Assembly (NCBI GenBank): GCA_035293985.1
Contig: DATGLS010000048.1
Location: 558,001-622,000 of the forward strand
Origin: JAVDCA01 sp035293985
Lineage (GTDB): Bacteria > Pseudomonadota > Alphaproteobacteria > Rhizobiales > Xanthobacteraceae
DNA length: 64,000 nucleotides
Direction: 5' to 3'
The notes under the pieces were generated by a model. The model searched no databases. It was not told the DNA's origin and was given only the letters and a program-made list of their open reading frames with translations. This document shows positions 8,532 through 15,809 of this stretch, piece after piece; position 1 is the first letter of the stretch; the number at the start of each line of letters is the position of its first letter. The translations under genes were made by a program, and so were the position numbers.

Positions 8532-9503
8532 ATGCCGGCCAAGAAATACACGCGTCAGGATCTGCGCGACGCCGCCGAGAAGTACAAGAACTGGGGCAAG
8601 TGGGGGCCGAACGACGAGATCGGCACGCTCAATTTCACCAGCGCAGCCGACATCGTCGCGGCGGCAGGCCTCGTCAAGAAGGGGAAGGTGATCTCGCTCG
8701 CGCTCAACTTCGATCACACCGGTCCGCAGGGCGCGAAGAGCAAGTATCCGACCATGGGCCGGACCAACCCGATCCACACCATGCTGCGCACCGGCACCGA
8801 CGCCTATTCGGGCGTGCTCGACCAGCGCGGCATCCGCGCCGCCGACGACATGGTGACCATGCCGCTGCAATGCGGCACGCAATGGGACGGTCTCGGCCAT
8901 GTGTTCTACGAGAACTACATGTGGAACGGCTACGATTGCCGCGAGGTGACGAGCAACGGCGCGCAGAAGTGCGGGATCGAGAAGACCAAGAACAAGATGG
9001 TCGGCCGCGGCGTGCTGCTCGACGTCGCGCGCTACAAGGGCGTCGACTGCCTCGACGACGGCTACGGCATCACGTGCCAGGACCTCGACGAGACGGCGAA
9101 GAAGCAGAATACGCAGATGAAGCGCGGCGACTACGTGATCGTGCGCACCGGGCAGATGGAGCGCTGCATCGCGGCGAAGAGCTGGGACGGTTATCCGGGC
9201 GGCGATGCGCCGGGCTTCGCGTTCGAGACGCTCGAATGGATCAAGCGTGTCGAGCTCGCGGCGCTCGCCTCCGATACATGGGGCTGCGAGGTGCGGCCGA
9301 ACGAGACCGAGCCCGGCATCAACCAGCCCTGGCATTGGATCACCATCCCGATCATGGGCATGACCATGGGCGAGATCTTCAATCTGAAGGAGCTCGCCGA
9401 CGACTGCGCCGCCGACGAGGTTTACGAGTTCATGTTCGTCGCGCCGGCGATCCCGATCACCGGTGCGGTGGGCTCGCCGGTGAATCCACTCGCAATCAAA
9501 TAA
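8532..9503 (+). CDS. Cyclase-family (kynurenine-formamidase-like) metal hydrolase
   Basis: The 323-aa protein belongs to the large-form cyclase/formamidase family (PF04199). The usual metal motif HxGTHxDxPxH appears as QCGTQWDGLGH (residues 113-123), so two of the histidines are replaced while Asp119 and His123 remain. This variant is known among long-form members, whose substrates are mostly unassigned. ATG 8532 has GAGGAAG upstream. It faces the TctC operon and is followed by a ThDP enzyme; the shared orientation suggests joint use in carboxylate or amide breakdown. Confidence 0.8.
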   Translation: MPAKKYTRQDLRDAAEKYKNWGKWGPNDEIGTLNFTSAADIVAAAGLVKKGKVISLALNFDHTGPQGAKSKYPTMGRTNPIHTMLRTGTDAYSGVLDQRGIRAADDMVTMPLQCGTQWDGLGHVFYENYMWNGYDCREVTSNGAQKCGIEKTKNKMVGRGVLLDVARYKGVDCLDDGYGITCQDLDETAKKQNTQMKRGDYVIVRTGQMERCIAAKSWDGYPGGDAPGFAFETLEWIKRVELAALASDTWGCEVRPNETEPGINQPWHWITIPIMGMTMGEIFNLKELADDCAADEVYEFMFVAPAIPITGAVGSPVNPLAIK

Positions 9504-9518
9504 CGGACGCACGTTCGC

Positions 9519-9590
9519 AGGGTGGGCGAAGCGAAGCGTGCCCACCGCCACGTGGGCACGGCGCTACCGCGCCTTTGATTTGCCCACCCT
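9519..9590. repeat. GGGTGGGC intergenic hairpin repeat
   Basis: The ends AGGGTGGGC and GCCCACCCT are inverted, with an inner hairpin CGTGCCCAC/GTGGGCACG. The element fills most of the space between the cyclase and ThDP genes and resembles a very common intergenic element of Bradyrhizobium-type genomes (from memory). Confidence 0.7.
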
Positions 9591-9623
9591 ACGCCAGAAA
9601 TCTGAACTGAGAGAAACCACCCC

Positions 9624-11318
9624 ATGCAAATCGGACACAACCGCAAAAAAATGACCGGGGCGCAATGCCTCGCCGACATGCTCAAGGGCTACGGCGTCAC
9701 CCACGTGTTTCACGTGCCCGCCGTGCTGCGCACCACCTATGCGGAGATGGAGCGGCGCACCAGTATCAAGCGCCTGCACGTGCACGGCGAGAAATCCGCC
9801 GCCTACATGGCGGACGGCTATGCGCGCGCCTCGGGCAAGCCGGGCATCTGCATGGCGCAGGTGATCGGCGCGCTCAACCTCGCGGCCGGCCTGCGCGACG
9901 CCTATCTCGCCCATTCCCCCGTAATCGCCTTCACGGGCGGGCGCGAGCCGAAGAACAAGTTCCGCAAAGTGTACCAGGAGGTCGACGACGTGCCGGCATT
10001 CGAGCCGGTGACCAAGTTCAACGCCACCGTCGATGACGTCGCGCGCTTTCCCGACATGGTGCGCCAGGCATTCCGCTCGGCGACGACCGGCACGCCCGGT
10101 CCGGTGCATCTGCAGTTCCGCGGCAACGAGGGCCAGATCGACCTCGAGGAAGCCGAGATGGAGCCGCTGGTCGAGGAGCTGTTCGCAAAGGTGCCGCCGT
10201 TCCGGCCGCAGCCCGATCAGGCGAGCGTGCTCGCGGCGTTGAAGCACCTGCAGGCGGCCGAACGGCCGGTGATCGTCGCCGGCGGCGGCGTGCGCGCCTC
10301 TGGCGCGGCGGCGGAGCTGATCGCGCTCGCCGAGGCGCTGGCGATCCCGGTCGCGACCTCGCTCAACGGCAAGGACTCGATCCCAGGCACGCATTCGCTC
10401 TCGGTCGGCGTCTGCGGCAGCTATTCGCGCGAAAGCGCGAACCGCGTCGTCAACCGCGCCGATCTGGTCTGCTTCATCGGCACCGAGACCGGCGGCATGA
10501 CCACGCATTTCTGGGCCGTCCCCGAGATCGGACGGCCCGCGATCCAGATCGACATCAATGCGGAGGCGCTCGGCCGCAACTATCCGCTCGTTGCGTGCGT
10601 CAACGGCGATGCGAAAGTGACGCTCGCCAAGATGGTCGAGGCCGCGGATCGGGCGAGCGCCGCGAAACGCAAGCCGTGGATCGTGGAGGCGCATAAGATC
10701 TGCGAGGAGTGGCGCGACAAGTACAAGTCGGCGCTGACCTCAGACGCGGTGCCGATCCGCCCCGAGCGGCTGTGCCACGAGCTGTCGCAACATATGCCCG
10801 ACGACGCGCTCGTCTGCGTCGATACCGGCCATGCCGGCATGTGGATGGGCGGCATGTACGACCTGCGCACGCCCGAGCAGAGCTACATCCGCAGCGCCGG
10901 CCATCTCGGCTGGGCGTTCCCGGCCGGCCTCGGCGCCAAATGCGGCGCCCCGGACCGCCCGGTGGTCACGTTCACGGGCGACGCCGGGCTCTGGTATCAC
11001 ATCGGCGAGCTCGAGACCGCGGTGCGCTGGAAGATCAACACCGTGACGGTCGTCAACAACAACGGCGGCGGCAACCAGTCGAAGCGCGGCTTCGATCGCG
11101 TCTACGGCGGCAAGCAGACCGAGCAGGCGCGCGAGCTGTGGACGTTCAACAAGATGAACTTCGCCCGCATCGCCGAGGACATCGGCGCTCTCGGCATCCG
11201 CGTCGAGAAGCCGGACGCCTTCCCGGCCGCGCTCGCGCAGGCGCTCGCCGCGAACCGCCCGGCGCTGATCGATGTGGTGACCGACATCGAGGCGCTCGCC
11301 CCGACCGCGGTGACGTGA
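9624..11318 (+). CDS. Thiamine-diphosphate-dependent enzyme (acetolactate-synthase-like)
   Basis: The 564-aa product shows the three-domain layout of the ILVB/benzoylformate-decarboxylase family. The cofactor-activating Glu is E56 in LHVHGEKSAAYMADGYAR, a central Rossmann domain follows, and the ThDP motif GDAG...NNNGGG lies at about 451-480. It is not a clear IlvB: no small regulatory subunit follows and the ends differ. Family members decarboxylate or carboligate 2-oxo acids, or cleave oxalyl-CoA. Together with the neighbouring cyclase it may form a small catabolic unit. Confidence 0.82.
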   Translation: MQIGHNRKKMTGAQCLADMLKGYGVTHVFHVPAVLRTTYAEMERRTSIKRLHVHGEKSAAYMADGYARASGKPGICMAQVIGALNLAAGLRDAYLAHSPVIAFTGGREPKNKFRKVYQEVDDVPAFEPVTKFNATVDDVARFPDMVRQAFRSATTGTPGPVHLQFRGNEGQIDLEEAEMEPLVEELFAKVPPFRPQPDQASVLAALKHLQAAERPVIVAGGGVRASGAAAELIALAEALAIPVATSLNGKDSIPGTHSLSVGVCGSYSRESANRVVNRADLVCFIGTETGGMTTHFWAVPEIGRPAIQIDINAEALGRNYPLVACVNGDAKVTLAKMVEAADRASAAKRKPWIVEAHKICEEWRDKYKSALTSDAVPIRPERLCHELSQHMPDDALVCVDTGHAGMWMGGMYDLRTPEQSYIRSAGHLGWAFPAGLGAKCGAPDRPVVTFTGDAGLWYHIGELETAVRWKINTVTVVNNNGGGNQSKRGFDRVYGGKQTEQARELWTFNKMNFARIAEDIGALGIRVEKPDAFPAALAQALAANRPALIDVVTDIEALAPTAVT

Positions 11319-11327
11319 CGTTCTTTT

Positions 11328-11476
11328 ACCCTCCCCTGCAGGGCCCCTGCAGGGGACCTGCAGGGGGAGGGTCGCAAGCGAAGCGAGCGGGGTGGGGTGA
11401 CGCCAGCGCAGCCACCCCACCCGGTCGCGCGTTTCGCGGCGCTCGATACGCGCCGACCCTCCCGCTTCAGGGGCGC
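11328..11476. repeat. CTCCCCTGCAGG / GGGGTGGGGT intergenic repeat
   Basis: This is a composite palindromic element. CCCTCCCCTGCAGGG near the left end pairs loosely with GACCCTCCCG at the right, and an inner GCGGGGTGGGGTGACG pairs with CCACCCCACCCG. CCTGCAGG occurs three times within about 35 bases (11335-11372). It separates the ThDP gene from the convergent GST genes. Confidence 0.65.
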
Positions 11477-11477
11477 T

Positions 11478-12161
11478 TCAGGGGAGGTTGACCCGCTTCA
11501 CCTGCGGCCAATCGACCTCGTCTTCGGCCGCCACCCATTCTTCCTTCAGCGCGGCCGTCTCCCACTCCTTCCACGCCGGCAGTGCCAGCACGGCCTCCAT
11601 GTAGGCGTGCGAGGCCGCGCCGACCTCGACCGCATAGGTGCGAAAGCGCGACACGATCGGCGCATACATGGCGTCGGCCGCCGTGAATGTGCCGAACAGG
11701 AATGGCCCGCCCGTGCCGAAGCGGGTGCGACAATCGCTCCACAGGGCGTCGATGCGCTTCACGTCGGCGGTGGCCTCCGAGGTCAGATGCCGCGTCTCCA
11801 CCGGCCGCTGCACGTTCATCGGTAGATGGCGGCGCAGCGGCAGGAAGCCCGCATGCATCTCGTTCGCAATTGAGCGCGCGTGCGCGCGCGCCGCGCGGTC
11901 CACCGGCCACAGGCCCGCGTGCGGAAATTTCTCCGCCAGATACTCGAGGATCGCGAGCGACTCCCACACATGCGTGTCGCCGTCGATCAGCACCGGCACC
12001 TTGCCGTTTCCAGAGATTTTAGCGAGCTCTGATTTGAAATCCGGCGAGTCGAACACGAGCAGGGTCTCGTCGAACGGAACGCCCGCGGCCTTCATGCCGA
12101 TCCACGGCCGCAGCGACCAGGACGAGTAGGTCTTGTTGCCGATGACGAGCTGGAGTCCCAT
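11478..12161 (-). CDS. Glutathione S-transferase family protein (paralogue 2)
   Basis: The 227-aa protein has the N-terminal thioredoxin-like domain (LVIGNKTYSSWSLRPW at residues 4-19; VPVLIDGD and W-ESLAILEYLAEKFP) and an all-helical C-terminal domain. The serine cluster YSSWS near residue 13-17 is the probable glutathione-activating site. It is about half identical to the upstream gene 12189-12869 and follows it after 27 bases, so the pair is a tandem duplication and probably one transcript. Substrate unknown. Confidence 0.87.
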   Translation of the reverse strand: MGLQLVIGNKTYSSWSLRPWIGMKAAGVPFDETLLVFDSPDFKSELAKISGNGKVPVLIDGDTHVWESLAILEYLAEKFPHAGLWPVDRAARAHARSIANEMHAGFLPLRRHLPMNVQRPVETRHLTSEATADVKRIDALWSDCRTRFGTGGPFLFGTFTAADAMYAPIVSRFRTYAVEVGAASHAYMEAVLALPAWKEWETAALKEEWVAAEDEVDWPQVKRVNLP

Positions 12162-12188
12162 CGCGCGTATTACTGGATGCCGTGGGCC

Positions 12189-12869
12189 CTACGCCTGAAC
12201 CCGCTTCACCTCGGGCCAATCCGGCTCATTGCCCTGCATCACCCACGTTTCCTTGAGCGCGGCACTGAACCATTCGCGCCATGCCGGCAGCGCCATCACG
12301 GCGGCCATGTAGGCCCGCGACGGTGGCCCGACATCGATCGCATAGGTGTGGAATCGCGACACCACGGGGGCATACATCGCGTCCGCGGCCGAGAACGCGC
12401 CGAACAGGAACGGCCCGCCCACCCCGAAGCGCGCACGGCAGTCGGACCAGATGTCATCGATGCGCCTCGCGTTGGCGGTCGCCTCTACGGACAGCTCGCG
12501 CTTTGCGGGCGGATGCCACATGTTCATCGGGCATTCGCGCCGCAACGCGACGAATCCGGCGTGCATCTCGTTCGCGATCGCGCGGGCATGCGCCCGCGCG
12601 CCGGCGTCCTTCGGCCAAAATCCCGCCTCCGGAAATTTCTCCGCGAGATATTCGAGAATCGCGAGCGTTTCCCACACCCGCACGTCGCCATCGATCAGGA
12701 TCGGGACCTTGCCGGCGGGCGAAAACTTCGCGATCTGCGCCGGGCTCCCGGGCTCGTACAGCGGGATGATGGTTTCCTCGAATGGAATGTTCGCGACCCG
12801 CAGCGCGATCCACGGCCGCAGCGACCAGGACGAGTAGTTCTTGTTGCCAATGACGAGATGCAGCCCCAT
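12189..12869 (-). CDS. Glutathione S-transferase family protein (paralogue 1)
   Basis: The 226-aa product is a GST with the same N-terminal signature as its downstream copy (LVIGNKNYSSWSLRPW) and VPILIDGDVRVW-ETLAILEYLAEKFP. ATG 12869 has GGAG six bases upstream and aligns exactly with the start of the paralogue; an upstream in-frame ATG at 12950 would add 27 residues with no match. It is the first gene of the tandem pair. A small inverted repeat, TTGATC/GATCAA, lies near 12938-12950 in its upstream region and might be regulatory. Confidence 0.87.
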   Translation of the reverse strand: MGLHLVIGNKNYSSWSLRPWIALRVANIPFEETIIPLYEPGSPAQIAKFSPAGKVPILIDGDVRVWETLAILEYLAEKFPEAGFWPKDAGARAHARAIANEMHAGFVALRRECPMNMWHPPAKRELSVEATANARRIDDIWSDCRARFGVGGPFLFGAFSAADAMYAPVVSRFHTYAIDVGPPSRAYMAAVMALPAWREWFSAALKETWVMQGNEPDWPEVKRVQA

Positions 12870-13067
12870 CGCGCCCTCCGCTTCGGCCCAGCCGCGAAGA
12901 CATGAAGGGCCGAGCGCGCAGCGGCAAGCGAATTCTGTTGATCGGATCAATCAACGCCAGAAGCGGCCGATGAGGCACCGGGCGGCCTCGGTTCGGGGGG
13001 AAACCCAGGACCGCCCGGCCCTCGCAAACATGGCGCGAGGGGATTACGCCACGTTGTCTCGATTGCT

Positions 13068-13114
13068 CACATGTTCTGACCGGCGAACCGAGGTCACTTC
13101 GCCGGAACATGCGA
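13068..13114. repeat. REP-like palindrome, copy 3 (family A, reversed)
   Basis: This is the reverse orientation of the 4472 and 8416 copies: CACATGTTCTGAC, CGGCGAACCG, CACTTCGCCGGAACATGCG. Its right end overlaps the last codons of the small gene 13094-13288 and supplies that gene's stop codon. Confidence 0.8.
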
Positions 13115-13288
13115 GCTACGGCCGACGCGGCGCGCGGTTTCAGCCAGCTCATGTGCGAGCCGCGCCGGATCGACGCCGTCCGCCGCCATCAGGGTCCGGA
13201 TGAGCGGGTCCGCCATCGCCTCGGTCAGCGACATGTCGGGGTAGCCGGCGCCAGCGCCCAGCTTCTGTCCACCACAAGCGATCCGCAT
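13094..13288 (-). CDS. Small protein with 'DPLIRTLMAADGVD' motif, function unknown
   Basis: The 64-aa product starts at ATG 13288, sharing one base with the stop of the Old Yellow Enzyme gene (TGATG), so it is translationally coupled to it; a GTG at 13291 is an alternative start. The central segment MADPLIRTLMAADGVDPARL is of a kind I have seen in small rhizobial hypothetical proteins. The last residues (SHVPAK) and the stop are encoded by a REP-like repeat, so the original C-terminus may have been different. Confidence 0.5.
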   Translation of the reverse strand: MRIACGGQKLGAGAGYPDMSLTEAMADPLIRTLMAADGVDPARLAHELAETARRVGRSSHVPAK

Positions 13289-14397
13289 CACGGTGCCTCC
13301 GGATAGTCGATGTATCCCTTCTCCTCGCCCGCGTAGAAGGTCGCCTGGTCCGCCTTGTTGAGGGCGGCGCCGCGGCGGTAGCGCTCCGGCAGATCGGGAT
13401 TGGCGAGGAACGGCACGCCGAAGGCGACGAGATCCGCGCCGCGCGCGAGCGCCGCCTCGGCGGTATCGAGATCGAAGCCGCCATTGACGATGTAGGTGCC
13501 GGTGAAAATGCCTTGCAGCAGCGACGAGATGCGCTTTTCGCCGTCGGCGAGCGGATCGACCACGTGCAGGTAGCCGACGCCGCGGCGATCGAGCTCGGCC
13601 GCGAGATAGCCGAACGTGCGGCGCGGGTCGGAGTCGCTCATCGAGTTGAAGGCGCCGTTGGGGGACACGCGATAGCCGACCCGTCCCGGCCCCCAGACGC
13701 CGACCACGGCGTCCACCACCTCGAGCGGGAAACGGGCGCGGTTCTCGATGCTGCCGCCATAGGCGTCGGTGCGGTGGTTGGTGCCGTCGCGGGTGAACTG
13801 GTCGAGCAGGTAGCCGTTGGCGCCGTGGATCTCGACGCCGTCGAAGCCGGCGCGCTTGGCGTTCTCGGCCCCGGCCCTGAACTGGCCGACGATGCCGGGA
13901 AGCTCGGCGAGCTCGAGCGCACGCGGGACCACCATCGGCTTCGGCCCTTGCGCCGTGAAGACCGTGCCGTTCGCCGCAATCGCGGACGGCGCGACCGGCA
14001 GCGCCCCGCCGTGGAAATCGGGATGGGAGATGCGGCCCACGTGCCAGAGCTGCAAAAAGATCTTTCCGCCGACCGCATGCACGGCGTCGGTCACCTTGCG
14101 CCAGCCGGCGACCTGCGCGTCCGAGTGGATACCGGGCGTGCGGATGTAGCCGACGCCCTGCGGACTCACCTGGCTCGCCTCGGTCACGATCAGGCCGGCG
14201 GAAGCGCGCTGCGCGTAATAAGTCGGCGCGAGCGGGCTCGGCACGTTGCCGTCGGCCGCACGGCTGCGCGTCATGGGCGCCATCACCATGCGGTTGGCGA
14301 GCGTCAGGTCGCCGAGGCGATAGGGCGAGAAGAGCGTGTCGCGGTCTGCATCGGGAGCGCGATCGGCGCGGGCGGAGGCGGCGGCGGTGACAGACAT
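13288..14397 (-). CDS. Old Yellow Enzyme family flavin ene-reductase (NemA-like)
   Basis: The 369-aa FMN beta/alpha-barrel has the OYE marks: VMAPMTRSRA near the N-terminus, LQLWHVGRISHP, the histidine/asparagine pair in IHGANGYLLDQF, and the phosphate loop segment VAFGVPFLANPDLPERY. Such enzymes reduce activated C=C bonds and nitro-esters with NAD(P)H. It is divergent from a TetR regulator with two candidate operator copies between them, the arrangement of nemR-nemA type electrophile-sensing systems. The small gene downstream overlaps its stop. Confidence 0.9.
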   Translation of the reverse strand: MSVTAAASARADRAPDADRDTLFSPYRLGDLTLANRMVMAPMTRSRAADGNVPSPLAPTYYAQRASAGLIVTEASQVSPQGVGYIRTPGIHSDAQVAGWRKVTDAVHAVGGKIFLQLWHVGRISHPDFHGGALPVAPSAIAANGTVFTAQGPKPMVVPRALELAELPGIVGQFRAGAENAKRAGFDGVEIHGANGYLLDQFTRDGTNHRTDAYGGSIENRARFPLEVVDAVVGVWGPGRVGYRVSPNGAFNSMSDSDPRRTFGYLAAELDRRGVGYLHVVDPLADGEKRISSLLQGIFTGTYIVNGGFDLDTAEAALARGADLVAFGVPFLANPDLPERYRRGAALNKADQATFYAGEEKGYIDYPEAP

Positions 14398-14464
14398 CAG
14401 TAACGCTCCTATCGGGTCATCTGGACGGGTTGGGATGGCGGCCGTGACTTTTCCGATCAGCCAT

Positions 14465-14508
14465 GGTACCGGTCGGTAACATCGCTTATATAGGTACTGA
14501 CCGGTAAC
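14465..14508. promoter_or_regulatory. Tandem candidate TetR operators between nemA-like and tetR genes
   Basis: Two 16-base copies, GGTACCGGTCGGTAAC (14465-14480) and GGTACTGACCGGTAAC (14493-14508), agree at 13 of 16 positions with starts 28 bases apart. Each holds a partly palindromic TACCG(A/G)CCGGTA-like core. They lie in the divergent promoter region and probably bind the adjacent TetR protein, controlling both genes. Confidence 0.65.
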
Positions 14509-14527
14509 ACCCTGTCAAGAGCGAGCT

Positions 14528-15139
14528 ATGAACATTTCCGCGAAATCGGTGGCAAGTTATTCAAAGAGCGATGGAATCCCACCTCGCGCGCGCATCCTGG
14601 CGGCCGCTGGCGAGCTGTTCTATCGACATGGCATCCGCGCGGTCGGCGTCGACTCGATTGCGGAGGCCGCCGGGACCAACAAGATGACGCTCTACCGGCA
14701 CTTCTCCTCCAAGGACGAGCTGGTCGCGGAATACCTGCGACAGGAGGCCGGCAAGGCGGACGGCTGGTGGGCCCAGCTCGAGGCGGAGCACCCGGGCGAT
14801 CCGCTGGCGCAGGTGCGCGCTTGGCTTGCCGGGATCGCGGCCCACGTGGCCGACTGCAATCAGCGCGGCTGCGCGCTCGCCAATGCGGCCGTCGAGCTGC
14901 CCGAGAAGGATCACCCGGCGCGCGCCGTGATCGAGGCATGCAAGCGCCGCCAGCGCGACGCCGTGATCCGGCTGTGCGACCGCGCGGGCCTCACCGAGCC
15001 CGAGATGCTGGCGGACGAGTTCCTGCTGCTGATCGAGGGCGCGCGCGTGACCGCGCAGAGCATGGGCGCCGACGACCTCGGCGCCCGCCTCGTGCGCATG
15101 AGCGAGGCCTTGATCGCGGCGCACACGAAAGCGTCGTAG
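14528..15139 (+). CDS. TetR/AcrR-family transcriptional regulator
   Basis: The 203-aa protein has the TetR helix-turn-helix at residues about 20-65 (ARILAAAGELFYRHG ... GVDSIAEAAGTNKMTLYRHF) and a ligand domain with cysteines in CNQRGCALANAAVELP. That cysteine-bearing loop recalls regulators answering to electrophiles. It is divergent from the Old Yellow Enzyme gene and probably represses it and itself through the repeats at 14465-14508. The start ATG 14528 is weakly supported by GAGCGAG. Confidence 0.88.
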   Translation: MNISAKSVASYSKSDGIPPRARILAAAGELFYRHGIRAVGVDSIAEAAGTNKMTLYRHFSSKDELVAEYLRQEAGKADGWWAQLEAEHPGDPLAQVRAWLAGIAAHVADCNQRGCALANAAVELPEKDHPARAVIEACKRRQRDAVIRLCDRAGLTEPEMLADEFLLLIEGARVTAQSMGADDLGARLVRMSEALIAAHTKAS

Positions 15140-15233
15140 CCCGGATGGAGGCCCGTAGGGCCGTAACCCGGGGACGGCCTCTCCCCGCATTCACTCCGCT
15201 TCGCTTCATGCGGGCTACACGCCCACGAACGGC
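15137..15233. repeat. TAGCCCGGATGGAG...GCGGGCTAC intergenic repeat
   Basis: The outer arms GTAGCCCG and CGGGCTAC are inverted, with the inner text GGATGGAGGCCCG and CCGCTTCGCTTCATG. This is a widely seen type of intergenic palindrome in rhizobial and other proteobacterial genomes. It begins at the tetR stop codon and may end its transcript. Confidence 0.6.
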
Positions 15234-15809
15234 GCAAACCCTGAATAGTGGGGATAGATTCGATTCCGCTTCCAATTCCGGGGCGAGTGGCGCATGGCAT
15301 CAAGTCCAGAGTGACATTCGCGCGTCCGCAGCCCCGCTTCGGACGCGCTTCGCTTTTTTCAGGGCGTGGCCTCTGCCTCGTGCGCTGGCGGGCTGCCAAA
15401 GCCGCAATCGCCCGCCGAGCAGAAGCTCCTGTTACGAGTCCGTTCTTCCTGTTTTTTCGCTCCTGTTATCACCCTGTTCCGCGCGCGCGCCTTTCCTGTG
15501 CCGACTCAATGGCTTTTCCTGTATTTCGCGCGTAGCGGCGCCCTGTAAATCGCCTGTATTTACCGAGCGTTTTTTCGCGGGTGCTCTGGCATGCCTCGGG
15601 TGGGCTTCAGCGAGTAGATAGGGTCGAGCTCTTCGCGAGATCCGACGCCGAGGGTTCCTGTTGTTCGTGGTATTGTTTTTTCATTGTTCGCCATCGTTCT
15701 TGCGCTGGCACGTTTTCTTTCGCTCGCACACTGCGTTGCATTGTAATTGGCGTCGCATCGTCCATTGCAGATCGATTGTATTTCATTTTGAAAATTCTCG
15801 GCGGCTGGA
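15234..15809. other. Gene-free stretch with lower GC, no recognised gene
   Basis: This region between tetR and the monooxygenase gene is visibly richer in T/A than its surroundings. It holds the CCTGT repeat cluster (15428-15557 plus one at 15657). A leftward open frame of 59 codons (15607-15786) begins 24 bases after the monooxygenase stop; it has weak ribosome-site support and no recognised similarity. The area may be a decayed gene or mobile-element scar. Confidence 0.45.
15428..15557. repeat. Cluster of CCTGT(T)/(A)ACAGG short repeats
   Basis: CCTGT occurs on the plus strand at 15428, 15448, 15462, 15473, 15493, 15516, 15542 and 15553, and again at 15657. The first four copies are CCTGTT. 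Spacing is 11-26 bases and not strictly regular. No gene covers it. Similar ACAGG-rich stretches occur in other rhizobial intergenic regions (from memory); function is unknown. Confidence 0.6.
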
